From NCBI GenBank assembly GCA_013032095.1, contig WQBJ01000034.1:1-39344 (forward strand): 39,344 nucleotides of DNA, in the 5' to 3' direction. Source of the DNA: Ruegeria atlantica. Lineage in GTDB: Bacteria; Pseudomonadota; Alphaproteobacteria; Rhodobacterales; Rhodobacteraceae. Below, in pieces: positions 15,329-23,365 of this stretch (position 1 is the stretch's first letter; each line of letters begins with the position of its first letter). The position numbers and the translations under genes were made by a program. The notes below the pieces were generated by a model. The model saw nothing but the letters and a program-made list of their open reading frames with translations. It was not told the origin of the DNA and made no database searches.

Positions 15329-16867
15329 TCACTGATTTCCCTGCGATCCAGCCATCATAATCTCCATTACGTTGTCCAAGTTAAAGCTTCCGGGCTTTTG
15401 TCGTGGCGGAAATTCTTGAAAACTGGCTAGCCAGTTAGCGACATAGGCTCCGGCGGGAGCAAAGACGAACATGTGCTCCACCCACCACCGCTGATAGCCC
15501 ATCGCATCTTCTGCCTCGGCACGTTCAAAGGGGTCCATTCGCAAATTCGTCAGTGAAGGAGCGCGAAGAACTTCGAAAGGGGTTGTCCAGACTTTGTACC
15601 CTTCAGCATGCTGTTTGAGATATGTGAACTTCCAGTCTGTCCAACGCAGGGCAGCGACTGATCCGTCGTCGGTCCAGTAAAGAAACTCATTCCGCGGCCA
15701 TTCGGCTTCACCACGCAAAGCTGGTCCTAGGTCGTACCCGTCAAGATGCACTTTGTACTGGCGACCGATAGCTTCGACGTTTCCCTGTAGTAGCTTCTCT
15801 TTTATGTCAGGCTCGCCAGCAGCTGCCAAAAAGGTCGGCAACATATCTTCGTGAGCACCAATGTCGTTAACTACTGTCCCGGGATCAATTGTTCCTGGCC
15901 AGCGGATCAAAGTCGGTACGCGGAATCCGCCTTCCCACTGCGTGTTCTTCTCACCTTTGAACATCGTGGTGCCGCCATCAGGCCATGTGAATGTCTCTGC
16001 TCCGTTATCGGATGAGTACATCACAATGGTATTTTCGGCGATTCCAAGTTCTTCGAGTTTGTCGAGCAACTGGCCTACATGACCATCATGTTCCACCATG
16101 CCATCCGCGTATATGCCGTAACCCGTAACTCCTTCGCTCTCCTCTTTAAGATGCGTAAAGATGTGCATTCGCGTGGAGTTCCACCAAAGGAAGAAAGGTT
16201 TCTCCTGCTCAACTGCACGGTCCATAAAATCAAGCGCTCCGGCAGTTACCTCCTCATCGACAGTTTCCATCCGTTTTCGGGTCAATGGACCTGTATCTTC
16301 TATGGAGCCGTCAGCGCTTGATTTGATTACCCCGCGTGGGCCGAATTGTTCTCGGAATTCTGCACCACTTGGATAGTCGGGATGTTCAGGCTCTTCTTCG
16401 GCATTTAGGTGATACAAATTGCCAAAAAATTCGTCGAAACCGTGATTGGTGGGAAGCATCTCGTCCCTGTCGCCAAGATGGTTCTTGCCAAACTGGCCTG
16501 TCAGATAACCGTGGTTTTTCAATAGCCCTGCTATGGTAGGATCTTCTACCCGCATACCTTCAGGAGCACCAGGCAACCCGACTTTAGTCAGTCCAGTGCG
16601 CATTGGCGACTGACCGGTGATAAAGGCCGCGCGTCCAGCGGTGCAACTTTGCTGACCATACCAATCTGTAAACAAAGCACCTTCAGCAGCTAATCGGTCA
16701 ATGTTTGGAGTGCGATACCCCATCATACCACGGTTAATAGCGCTGACATTGAATTGGCCGATGTCATCGCCCCAGATCACAAGAATATTGGGTTTGTCAC
16801 TCCCTTGCGCACTGGAAAACCCCGGCATGAAGGCGACAATTGCAGAAAAAACTAATCCTCTAAGCAT
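15329..16867 (-). CDS. Secreted type I sulfatase (arylsulfatase-like)
   Basis: A 512-residue protein from ATG at 16867 (AAGGGG 8 bases upstream; a TTG two codons earlier is less likely). An N-terminal signal peptide (MLRGLVFSAIVAFMPGFSSA) directs export. Sulfatase features are the metal-binding DD in LVIWGDDIGQ (residues 34-35), the formylglycine site SCTAGRAAFITGQ with Cys75 and Arg79, GKNHLGDRDEMLPTNHGFDEF, and SSDNGAETFTWPDGG. The usual C/S-x-P-x-R signature has Ala in place of Pro, a variant seen in one branch of bacterial arylsulfatases. It hydrolyses sulfate esters after conversion of Cys75 to formylglycine. No formylglycine-generating enzyme or sulfate transporter is adjacent. The gene stands alone. 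Confidence 0.92.
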   Translation of the reverse strand: MLRGLVFSAIVAFMPGFSSAQGSDKPNILVIWGDDIGQFNVSAINRGMMGYRTPNIDRLAAEGALFTDWYGQQSCTAGRAAFITGQSPMRTGLTKVGLPGAPEGMRVEDPTIAGLLKNHGYLTGQFGKNHLGDRDEMLPTNHGFDEFFGNLYHLNAEEEPEHPDYPSGAEFREQFGPRGVIKSSADGSIEDTGPLTRKRMETVDEEVTAGALDFMDRAVEQEKPFFLWWNSTRMHIFTHLKEESEGVTGYGIYADGMVEHDGHVGQLLDKLEELGIAENTIVMYSSDNGAETFTWPDGGTTMFKGEKNTQWEGGFRVPTLIRWPGTIDPGTVVNDIGAHEDMLPTFLAAAGEPDIKEKLLQGNVEAIGRQYKVHLDGYDLGPALRGEAEWPRNEFLYWTDDGSVAALRWTDWKFTYLKQHAEGYKVWTTPFEVLRAPSLTNLRMDPFERAEAEDAMGYQRWWVEHMFVFAPAGAYVANWLASFQEFPPRQKPGSFNLDNVMEIMMAGSQGNQ

Positions 16868-17212
16868 GATCAAAACCCCTTTTGGATAGGTGCCAAGATG
16901 GTACCCGCTTTTTGGGCTTGTGAATACAAATCACACGCGAAAACTGATCCTCGCTGCATTCAGGCGCCTCCGGTGGGATGTCACACATTTAGAGTACGGT
17001 TGAATGAATGAGTTAATAATCTGGTGGCGGAAATTCATGACCACGCGAAGGTCAGTTTTGTCCGCACAGCTGGTCTTGGGAAACGCTTGGATCTCGCCTG
17101 CGCAGCGAATGGCAGCTTTGGTGAAGCTGCACTGAGGCACCGTCTGGCAAGATGAACGACTGGTTTGGGCCGGCGACTACGAAACACCCAGAAGATACGT
17201 TTTGGCCAACGC
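16868..17212. other. Gene-free stretch with repeat remnant
   Basis: Holds the upstream region of the sulfatase gene (no clear promoter pair seen). From ~17040 to 17160 it has a degenerate repeat-like sequence (GCAGCGAATGGCAGCTTTGG near 17101) similar in style to stretches at ~12.1, 17.7, 35.2 and 39.2 kb. No protein-like frame. Confidence 0.4.
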
Positions 17213-17413
17213 TCAAAGAGGTTTGGCGAGCCTTTGCTCTCGGTAGGTTCTGAGTGTTTCGCCGAGGCGCGTTTTGAGCCAGCGCGAAAAATGGCTGCTG
17301 TCCGAAAAACCGCATTCATATGCGATCTGCGTTACAGTTCTCTTGGAACTCATAAACCGGATGGTCATATCAGAATTGATCCGTGACCTTGATCGGTCCC
17401 GGCAATTTTTCAC
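17213..17413 (-). pseudogene. C-terminal relic of an AraC-family regulator
   Basis: A 66-codon minus-strand frame contains VTQIAYECGFSDSSHFSRW followed by LGETLRTYREQR, the second helix-turn-helix of AraC/XylS regulators and the normal C-terminal end. The effector domain and first helix-turn-helix are absent upstream, so this is a remnant rather than a functional regulator. Confidence 0.75.
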
Positions 17414-17435
17414 TGAAACAGCAACACATGATTAA

Positions 17436-17639
17436 CCAATAACGAGGCTGATCAGCGAAGCCATGGACGCTGGCGTAATCCGAAATGCCGATCCGGCTTT
17501 TGCGACCAACCAGCTATTGGCACTCGTGAAAATCTTCTTCTTCTGGCCTGAGTTCTTTCTCGGCGAGAACCCGACGCCCAAAGATGTTTTGGACGATTGC
17601 GTCGAAATGTTCCTGGCACACTACAAAGCAGATGTTTGA
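17436..17639 (+). pseudogene. C-terminal relic of a TetR-family regulator
   Basis: After an in-frame TAA (17433-17435) the frame reads RLISEAMDAGVIR, then ATNQLLALVKIFFFWPEFFL and DVLDDCVEMFLAHYKADV, ending at TGA 17637-17639. This looks like the ligand-domain end of TetR/AcrR regulators (the 'FWP.FFLGE.P' and 'VEMFLAHY' pattern). The DNA-binding N-terminus is missing. It lies divergent to the AraC relic, marking a decayed or rearranged patch. The family assignment is from pattern only. Confidence 0.55.
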
Positions 17640-18034
17640 CTCGTGACTGCGAACGCTCGCTTCGTGCCTAATTTGTGAGTCCGCAAGATTCAGTACTTTG
17701 CTCTTGCGGCGAAAGTCCGGTCTGGTGGGCCGCACCGCAGCGATGGGAAGCCTCGATCAATGGCCGGTTTGGGCCGTCCAGGTAAGATGATGCGGCATCG
17801 TTAAGAACCGTTGTGCGCAAAAGGAGTGCCCAGTTTTCGAGGCGCTATGCCTAACGTGCGGGGGAGGATCGCCTCTGTGTCGCAAGTAGGTTTGCGATCC
17901 ATACGAGCAAAAGCTTCCGGCATGGTGAATGAACTGCTGAAAAAGCTAACGCCAAACTTCACGCTCTATGTACTCTTGTTCAGTTGCCAATTCATTGGGT
18001 TTTAAATTGGGAAGTTTGCGATAGATTCAACAAC
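17640..18034. other. Gene-free stretch before the TOMM cluster
   Basis: No protein-like frame. Bases ~17690-17770 carry the degenerate repeat style (GGGCCGCACCGCAGCGATGG near 17730) shared with other gaps. No terminator for the sagB-like gene ending at 18035 was recognised. Confidence 0.4.
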
Positions 18035-19351
18035 TCATTCACTTGAACCAATAATCATTTCACCAACCAAGGGCGTATCGTACACATTTTGCCCGATGAC
18101 TTTTGCGAAGGCCAAAGAGTTTCCGGTTCCCAAAGGGCATGCCGCTAACTTCATTGCTTCGCTCGCGAGTTGAACATTTTGGTAAACGGCGCCGACCTCT
18201 TTAAGGGTCAATGAGTATGCCAAGTCGCCGTAGGCGGTTCGAGTGATCGCCATGTCCGAAGATAGCAGAAGTAGAATTTGCGTGTTAGAAGCACAGTTCG
18301 CTGATGCGGCGGCGTCTTCCAAAAGGCCCTTGAGAGCGCGAGTGAATTTGGTAACCATTGTGAGGCCGTGACTGGCGGCATCGTAGGCATAAAGCCCAGG
18401 CACTAATCCATCGCAACGATTGACCAGAAGATACGTAGTCAACGAATATAAAGCACCACCACTGGGATAAGAGCGGTGACCATTCTCTTGGTAGAAACAT
18501 CGGAAAAGCAACTCGTTAAGCTGCGCAAGATTGATCGATGTGCGGCCTTGGTCGCGTCGACTTCTGCGACTGCGGGACACCAGCAAATGCGGCGGGTCGC
18601 TTGCGATAAGATCCGCTACATTTGGAAGCGGCAGCGCGATGTCCGGAATATCTTTGGCTGTCTGTCTAAATGTTTGCGGCTTCCCCGTTTTCCCAAGTTT
18701 AGTCCTTGTGAAACCGAGGCGTGTATGGCTGTGGAACAGCACTTCGTGCACAGGCGGTTGAGTTTTTGCAGTGCCGTCCAGCAAATCGCACCACTCAAAG
18801 AGCCGCATCAATGCCTCGAAAGCGTGGAGTTCAAGACCCGGCACGCAGTTTGTGACCTGCGTAGCCTCCATCCCCTCGGACAACTTGAAAAGCAATGGAC
18901 CTATCTGTGGGTCCAGCAAATCCACGGTCGCCCAACTACCTGGGACCATCGCCCTGAACCCCTTCTTGTCAGGCTGAAACAGCGTTTGGGGAGACAGTCT
19001 GAAAGTTTTTCTCGGTTTGAACGTTGGAAGGCCAGTCTCTGGTGCGCGCTGTGGGACACAAACCGAAATAGCCAGAGAATTCTGTATGACAAAACGGCAC
19101 AGAAAGCCGCGTTGATCCAGGCGAAACAGGAACGCCGCGCAGACATCCGCTGCATCCGGATTTGGGGCGAGGCAAGCTGTCAAAACCGCCTCACTCACAC
19201 CGCCCTGAGCGAGCTTTCTGGCGAGGGTTACTTCGGACCTGTCGGTAATAGATATCGACCCGCTTGGGCTGCGCAAATTCACACCTTGATCTGCCTCGTC
19301 CAGCAGAATGTCAGGTGCCAACCCGTATGCCCAGATGTCCGGCTGGTCCAT
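18035..19351 (-). CDS. SagB-type azoline dehydrogenase of a TOMM cluster
   Basis: A 438-residue protein. The C-terminal ~190 residues match the SagB-like nitroreductase domain: RSRRSRRDQG near 260-269, YPSGGALYSLTTYLLV near 295-310, GLYAYD near 319-324, and a late CPLGTGNSLAF block. The N-terminal ~240 residues are a fused region often seen in stand-alone SagB proteins and possibly leader-recognising (inference). SagB enzymes use FMN to oxidise azolines to thiazoles or oxazoles on the precursor peptide. AAGGAA lies 7 bases before the ATG. It is divergent from the P450 with only ~26 bp between start codons. Together with the YcaO fusion at 21072 it supplies the core TOMM chemistry. Confidence 0.9.
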   Translation of the reverse strand: MDQPDIWAYGLAPDILLDEADQGVNLRSPSGSISITDRSEVTLARKLAQGGVSEAVLTACLAPNPDAADVCAAFLFRLDQRGFLCRFVIQNSLAISVCVPQRAPETGLPTFKPRKTFRLSPQTLFQPDKKGFRAMVPGSWATVDLLDPQIGPLLFKLSEGMEATQVTNCVPGLELHAFEALMRLFEWCDLLDGTAKTQPPVHEVLFHSHTRLGFTRTKLGKTGKPQTFRQTAKDIPDIALPLPNVADLIASDPPHLLVSRSRRSRRDQGRTSINLAQLNELLFRCFYQENGHRSYPSGGALYSLTTYLLVNRCDGLVPGLYAYDAASHGLTMVTKFTRALKGLLEDAAASANCASNTQILLLLSSDMAITRTAYGDLAYSLTLKEVGAVYQNVQLASEAMKLAACPLGTGNSLAFAKVIGQNVYDTPLVGEMIIGSSE

Positions 19352-19377
19352 TACTCACTTCCTTTCAGGGTATCAAA

Positions 19378-20682
19378 GTGACGTTGCCACCCGGACCAGT
19401 GGACGCGCAGAATGCGCGGCTCAATGCACGATTTTTTGGGCGCAGTCCGCTCGACTTTCTTAGCCACTTGTCGAACACGTTCGGAGACGTGTCGAGTTTT
19501 GATCTGGGTGCCGGACCAATCGTTTTTGTGCATGATGCTGACCTTGTTCGGACGCTCTTTCGCTTCCACGAGGCGGATCTGCGCAAGCCTGTTTTCTTGC
19601 GAGATTCGAATGCTGGGCATTGGGGCGATGGGCTGACAACACTTGACGATCCCGAAACCTGGCGTGCGCGAAGGCAACTCTTGCTGCCGCTCTTTCGCGC
19701 CTCGCTGCGCGCGCCACGGTTGTCTGTTGCGGCAGAGCTCGCTGAGGCCATCACAGCGCGTTGGCAGGACGGAGAACCAATTGATCTTGTTCATGAGGTT
19801 CGGGTGCTGATCAGCCGCAGCGCACTGCGCACAGTTTTGGATGCTGACCTTGAGGGCCACAGCGATGGTCATGGCCGCAGTGGTTTGGTCCCTTACCTCG
19901 AAGGCTACGGAGAGGATTTCACCGCCACCATGGGCAGTGGCGAAGGAGCAGTGCAGATGACACGCCCTCGGGCACCCTGCAATTTGGATGGAGTTCTGGC
20001 CATCATCCGTGCTCGCTTCGATAGCTTTGTTGATCGAGGTGATGTTCTCTCGGCCTTGGTGAAAGCACATCAAATGGCCCCCGAGGTTCTTTCCAAGCAA
20101 GATGTCGTGAGCGAAGTTATTCAGATGCTTTTTGCTGGCCACCTGACAATGCCTTCTGCTTTGACGCATTTCTGGTACGACATTGCCCGCTATGGGCTGG
20201 ACAGGAAATTGGCTCATGAAGCAACGACGCTTAACAATGCCGAGCGTCTCAGCATCGCAACGCTTGGCACAAGCCGCACGATGGGGATATTGCGAGAGTC
20301 GATGCGCCTGACGCCCCCGGCGCCAATCCTGTACCGTGAAGTGGCACGCGGCTTTCGAGTGCGCGAATATCAATTGGGTGAAGGGCTCGGAGTTTGGGTT
20401 TGTCCAGGTCTGCTGCATCGGGATCCTCGTTACTTTTCGCAGCCTTCTGAGTTTCAACCCAACCGCTTTGCCGCAGGTCGTATTCCGCCAGTTTCGGCCA
20501 AAGCTTATATGCCTTTCGGTGCCGGTCCAAGAGTTTGCATTGCGGCTGCCCAATCCTTGTCGCAAATGGCCGTCATCATTCAATCAATTGCTCGAAATTT
20601 TGAGTTGAAACCCGTATCCGGAACGACCAACCAATTCGATGTCCTGCGTCGGCCTGGCGCCCAAAACTACCGAAATCCGTGA
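19378..20682 (+). CDS. Cytochrome P450, probable tailoring enzyme
   Basis: A 434-residue soluble P450. Visible are an N-terminal proline-rich LPPGP, the ExxR pair E307/R310 in LRESMRLTPP, and the heme-ligand loop FGAGPRVCIAAA with Cys387. The I-helix segment is AGHLTMPSA (253-261): the threonine is present, but the acidic residue of the common AGxD/ET motif is Leu. The start is GTG at 19378, with AGGG about 10 bases upstream and the PPGP motif right after it; a longer frame overlaps the divergent SagB gene. It lies 144 bp before the precursor gene. Oxidation of the modified peptide is the natural inference. The electron donor is not encoded nearby. Confidence 0.9.
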   Translation: MTLPPGPVDAQNARLNARFFGRSPLDFLSHLSNTFGDVSSFDLGAGPIVFVHDADLVRTLFRFHEADLRKPVFLRDSNAGHWGDGLTTLDDPETWRARRQLLLPLFRASLRAPRLSVAAELAEAITARWQDGEPIDLVHEVRVLISRSALRTVLDADLEGHSDGHGRSGLVPYLEGYGEDFTATMGSGEGAVQMTRPRAPCNLDGVLAIIRARFDSFVDRGDVLSALVKAHQMAPEVLSKQDVVSEVIQMLFAGHLTMPSALTHFWYDIARYGLDRKLAHEATTLNNAERLSIATLGTSRTMGILRESMRLTPPAPILYREVARGFRVREYQLGEGLGVWVCPGLLHRDPRYFSQPSEFQPNRFAAGRIPPVSAKAYMPFGAGPRVCIAAAQSLSQMAVIIQSIARNFELKPVSGTTNQFDVLRRPGAQNYRNP

Positions 20683-20826
20683 TGTATGCGCGTTTAGTAG
20701 ACTAACTGTTACTTCAAAGATCCAATCACAACTTGATCGTGTCTTTTTCCTGTGTGAAAAGATTAAGGAAGTGTAGCAACGCTATGTAAATGTATAGATG
20801 AAAATCAACCGAGGGAGGAATTTTAC
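20683..20826 (+). promoter_or_regulatory. Probable promoter and leader region of the precursor gene
   Basis: An AT-rich 144-bp gap. It includes the palindrome TTAGTAGACTAA (20694-20705; arms TTAGT/ACTAA), which could be an operator, and ends in a strong ribosome site GAGGGAGGAA (20811-20820) seven bases before the precursor ATG. No confident -35/-10 pair was found. RiPP precursor genes are often driven by their own promoter and a strong ribosome site, as the sequence suggests here. Confidence 0.4.
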
Positions 20827-21057
20827 ATGACAGCACCGACGAATGAAGACTGGGGAAAGATGCACGCGAAAGCCTGGAAAGACCCGGAATTTCGGACGTT
20901 GCTCGAGCAAGACCCAACATCCGCAGTTAAGGCATATGGCGAAGAAATCGGCAAGACTTTCACACAGATCGTAAATGTCGGAGACAGACCCGACAACGTA
21001 CACGATGATGATCTTCACGAGCATGATACTGCCGTTGCGCCACCGGCCTGCTGCTGA
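20827..21057 (+). CDS. TOMM precursor peptide with nitrile-hydratase-like leader (NHLP)
   Basis: A 76-residue peptide. The leader resembles the nitrile hydratase alpha-subunit N-terminus: Trp9, AKAWKDPEFRTLLEQDP (residues 14-30) and a helix ending near GEEIG. Then come the segment TQIVNVGDRPDN, an Asp/His-rich stretch (VHDDDLHEHD, 58-67) and the tail TAVAPPACC. Cyclisable residues after the leader are Thr68, Cys75 and Cys76, and there are no other Cys or Ser. A C-terminal pair of thiazolines/thiazoles is thus the simplest predicted product. The gene has the strongest ribosome site of the cluster and sits directly before the cyclodehydratase. No GG or double-Arg cleavage site is obvious. Confidence 0.9.
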   Translation: MTAPTNEDWGKMHAKAWKDPEFRTLLEQDPTSAVKAYGEEIGKTFTQIVNVGDRPDNVHDDDLHEHDTAVAPPACC

Positions 21058-21071
21058 GGGCGCGCGCCCTC
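21056..21071 (+). promoter_or_regulatory. Perfect 16-bp palindrome between precursor and cyclodehydratase
   Basis: GAGGGCGCGCGCCCTC runs from the last two bases of the precursor stop codon to the base just before the cyclodehydratase ATG. As RNA it folds as a 6-bp GC stem with a GCGC loop and buries the only purine-rich (GAGGG) stretch that could serve as ribosome site. It may stabilise the precursor message or limit translation of the enzyme. Confidence 0.65.
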
Positions 21072-23342
21072 ATGTATGACCGTGCCATCGCGGCACCCCG
21101 GTTCAAATCCAGCATCAAGGCAATCGTAGTTCCTGAAGAAGGTTTGTACCTGTTCAGCGAACATGGTCACGTCTGTCTGAAGGGCACAATATTCTCCGAC
21201 CTGGCGCCTTTGCTGGACGGAACGCGCTTGGTTGAAGACATCTTCGAGCAACTGTGTCAGATCCATGTCAGTGCCGACGTGCTCTCAGCTCTAGACCTGC
21301 TCAAAAAGCGTGGCTTCTTGGCCGAAGACAGTTTGTCGATGCCACACAGCCAGCAGGCCTTTTGGGAATTGGCCGGCGTGAACCCTGCAAACGCCGCCGA
21401 GCGTCTGGCAAAAACTCCGGTCGATGTCACCTGCATCGGTCAGGATGGCGCCTACATGCGCGAGGCTCTCGAAAAAAACGGTCTTCGCGTTGTTGATCGC
21501 GGCGCGCTGACTGTTTTTGCCACCGATAACTATCTTGCTGCTGATTTGGCCGAGTGGAACAAGCGGGCCGTTGAGGAAAATCAGCCATGGATATTGGCCA
21601 ATCCCGGCGGCCTTCAAAGCTGGCTGGGTCCTGCATTTGTTCCCGGCGAAACCGCCTGCTGGGAGTGCCTTGCGCATCGTCTGCGATGGCATCGCCGCGT
21701 TGAAACCCATATTGGCAAGCTTTCTGGTCTGGCCGGCAACCGCCTGGCACCAAAAGCCAGCATTGATACTTCGCCAGTTGCGGCGATGGCGGAACTCGTC
21801 ACCGAAGTGACGCGTTGGATCGGTGTTGGCGGCCCATCGGTGCTGGCGAACCGGGTGATCAGCACGGATCAGCTATCAATGGAACGGAAAAGCCATACAC
21901 TGACGCGCCGACCTCAGTGCCCCGTATGCGGTGACAGTTCTGCCTTGGCCGAGATAACCCCGCGACCAGTTCTGCAATCCCGACCGAAGGTGCACAGCAG
22001 CGATGGCGGGCACCGATCCTGCCGCCCGAATGAAATACAGGCTATACTGGAGCGGAATCTAAGTCCGATAACTGGTATCGTTGGATCTCTGGCCCCGGGT
22101 GTTCGTAGTGGTCCTACCGACAATGGTTTCTGGATCACACCAACTTATTCAGCCGACCACAACTTTTCAGACTCGCATGATACCCGGTTTTTCCTTCGCG
22201 AAGGGCTGCGGCGGCGGTCAGGCGGCAAAGGTCGTAGCCCGGAGCAGGCTCGTATCAGTGCGGTGGCTGAATCCCTGGAACGCTATTGCGGTGTATTTGA
22301 TGGCACTGAGCCGCGCCGTCTTGCCCGGCTCAAAGACCTCAACGCGCCTGTAATTCTTCCAAACGAATGCCTAGGCTATAGTGCGCAACAATATGCGGAT
22401 CGTGCCGAGCATAATCGCAAAGATCACAAAGCATATTGGGTTTCCGAGCCTTTCGATCCGGAAGCCGAAATAGAATGGACGCCGCTATGGTCGCTGAGTG
22501 ATTGCGCCATGCGGTACCTGCCGACATCAATGTGTTATTTCGGCTATCAGGGAAACGGGCCCAACTTTGGACGTGCGGATTCCAACGGCTGCGCCGCTGG
22601 CGGCACCCTAGAAGAAGCTATTCTGCAAGGCTTGCTGGAACTGATCGAAAGAGATGCCGTCGCGATTTGGTGGTACAATCGGTTGACCCGCCCCGGCGTG
22701 GATATTGCAAGCTCCCGTGACACATACGGCCAAGAACTTCTAACGCATTACTCCCAAGTCCATAGAACCCTGCGGGTGATAGATGTCACAAGCGACATTG
22801 GCATACCGACCTTTGCGGCGATCTCGGGAAGAACGGACAAGGTTGAAGAGGACATCATTTACGGGTTTGGCTGCCATCTCGATCCCGAGGTAGCTCTGTC
22901 GCGGGCCCTTACGGAAATAAACCAGTCTCTGGAAGCCGTTCCGAAGCCGGGCGGCGCAGCCGCCGAAGTAACTTATCTTGGCAGTTCTGATGCGATCAAT
23001 TGGTGGCGTACGACGCGGCTGTCGCAAGCGGAGTACCTTGTCCCTGACGACAGCCAAGCGACGTTGACGCTGGCTGACATCGGAAGTCTGGCGACTGACG
23101 ACGTTCTTGCGGATATCGAGATTTGCGTTTCTCGCTTAAAGGCAAACGATATCGATGTGCTGGTTCTCGACCAGACACGGCCAGATGTGAATTTCCCGGT
23201 CGTGCGCGTTGTGGCCCCAGGCCTGCGCCATTTCTGGGCCAGGTTCGGACCTGGGCGCCTTTATGACGTGCCCATACGTCAGGGATGGCTTTCTACGCAA
23301 ACGCGCGAAGAAGACCTAAACCCACACGTTATACAATTTTGA
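21072..23342 (+). CDS. Fused TOMM cyclodehydratase (ThiF-like/leader-binding part plus YcaO)
   Basis: A 756-residue protein. Residues ~1-95 look like the leader-binding winged helix (LYLFSEHGHVCLKG). Residues ~100-330 form the degenerate E1/ThiF-like C-domain with two zinc CxxC pairs, C196/C199 (CWECLAHRL) and C283/C286 (CPVCGDS). Residues ~370-756 are the YcaO ATP-using cyclodehydratase: S-x3-E-x2-ER at 396-404 (SAVAESLERYCG), NGCAAGGTLEEAIL, E523/E526/R527 in ELIERDAVAIWW, and YGFGCHLDPEVALSRALTEI. The C-terminus ends LNPHVIQF, not a full PxPxP. It converts Cys/Ser/Thr of the precursor to azolines. The start follows the palindrome, with no free ribosome site. Confidence 0.95.
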   Translation: MYDRAIAAPRFKSSIKAIVVPEEGLYLFSEHGHVCLKGTIFSDLAPLLDGTRLVEDIFEQLCQIHVSADVLSALDLLKKRGFLAEDSLSMPHSQQAFWELAGVNPANAAERLAKTPVDVTCIGQDGAYMREALEKNGLRVVDRGALTVFATDNYLAADLAEWNKRAVEENQPWILANPGGLQSWLGPAFVPGETACWECLAHRLRWHRRVETHIGKLSGLAGNRLAPKASIDTSPVAAMAELVTEVTRWIGVGGPSVLANRVISTDQLSMERKSHTLTRRPQCPVCGDSSALAEITPRPVLQSRPKVHSSDGGHRSCRPNEIQAILERNLSPITGIVGSLAPGVRSGPTDNGFWITPTYSADHNFSDSHDTRFFLREGLRRRSGGKGRSPEQARISAVAESLERYCGVFDGTEPRRLARLKDLNAPVILPNECLGYSAQQYADRAEHNRKDHKAYWVSEPFDPEAEIEWTPLWSLSDCAMRYLPTSMCYFGYQGNGPNFGRADSNGCAAGGTLEEAILQGLLELIERDAVAIWWYNRLTRPGVDIASSRDTYGQELLTHYSQVHRTLRVIDVTSDIGIPTFAAISGRTDKVEEDIIYGFGCHLDPEVALSRALTEINQSLEAVPKPGGAAAEVTYLGSSDAINWWRTTRLSQAEYLVPDDSQATLTLADIGSLATDDVLADIEICVSRLKANDIDVLVLDQTRPDVNFPVVRVVAPGLRHFWARFGPGRLYDVPIRQGWLSTQTREEDLNPHVIQF

Positions 23343-23365
23343 CCCATTGAATGAGGTATGCGGAG

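Noticed and set aside
19264..19377. Longer N-terminus of the P450 reading frame (38 extra codons)
   Set aside because: It overlaps the divergent SagB-type gene, has no ribosome site, and the LPPGP motif typical of P450 N-termini begins right after GTG 19378.
18476..19381. Open frame of 301 codons antisense to the SagB-type gene
   Set aside because: No domain pattern, unlikely composition, and fully opposite a clearly recognised enzyme gene.
19351..20583. Open frame of 410 codons antisense to the P450 gene
   Set aside because: Shadow of the P450 coding strand; residues show no family pattern.
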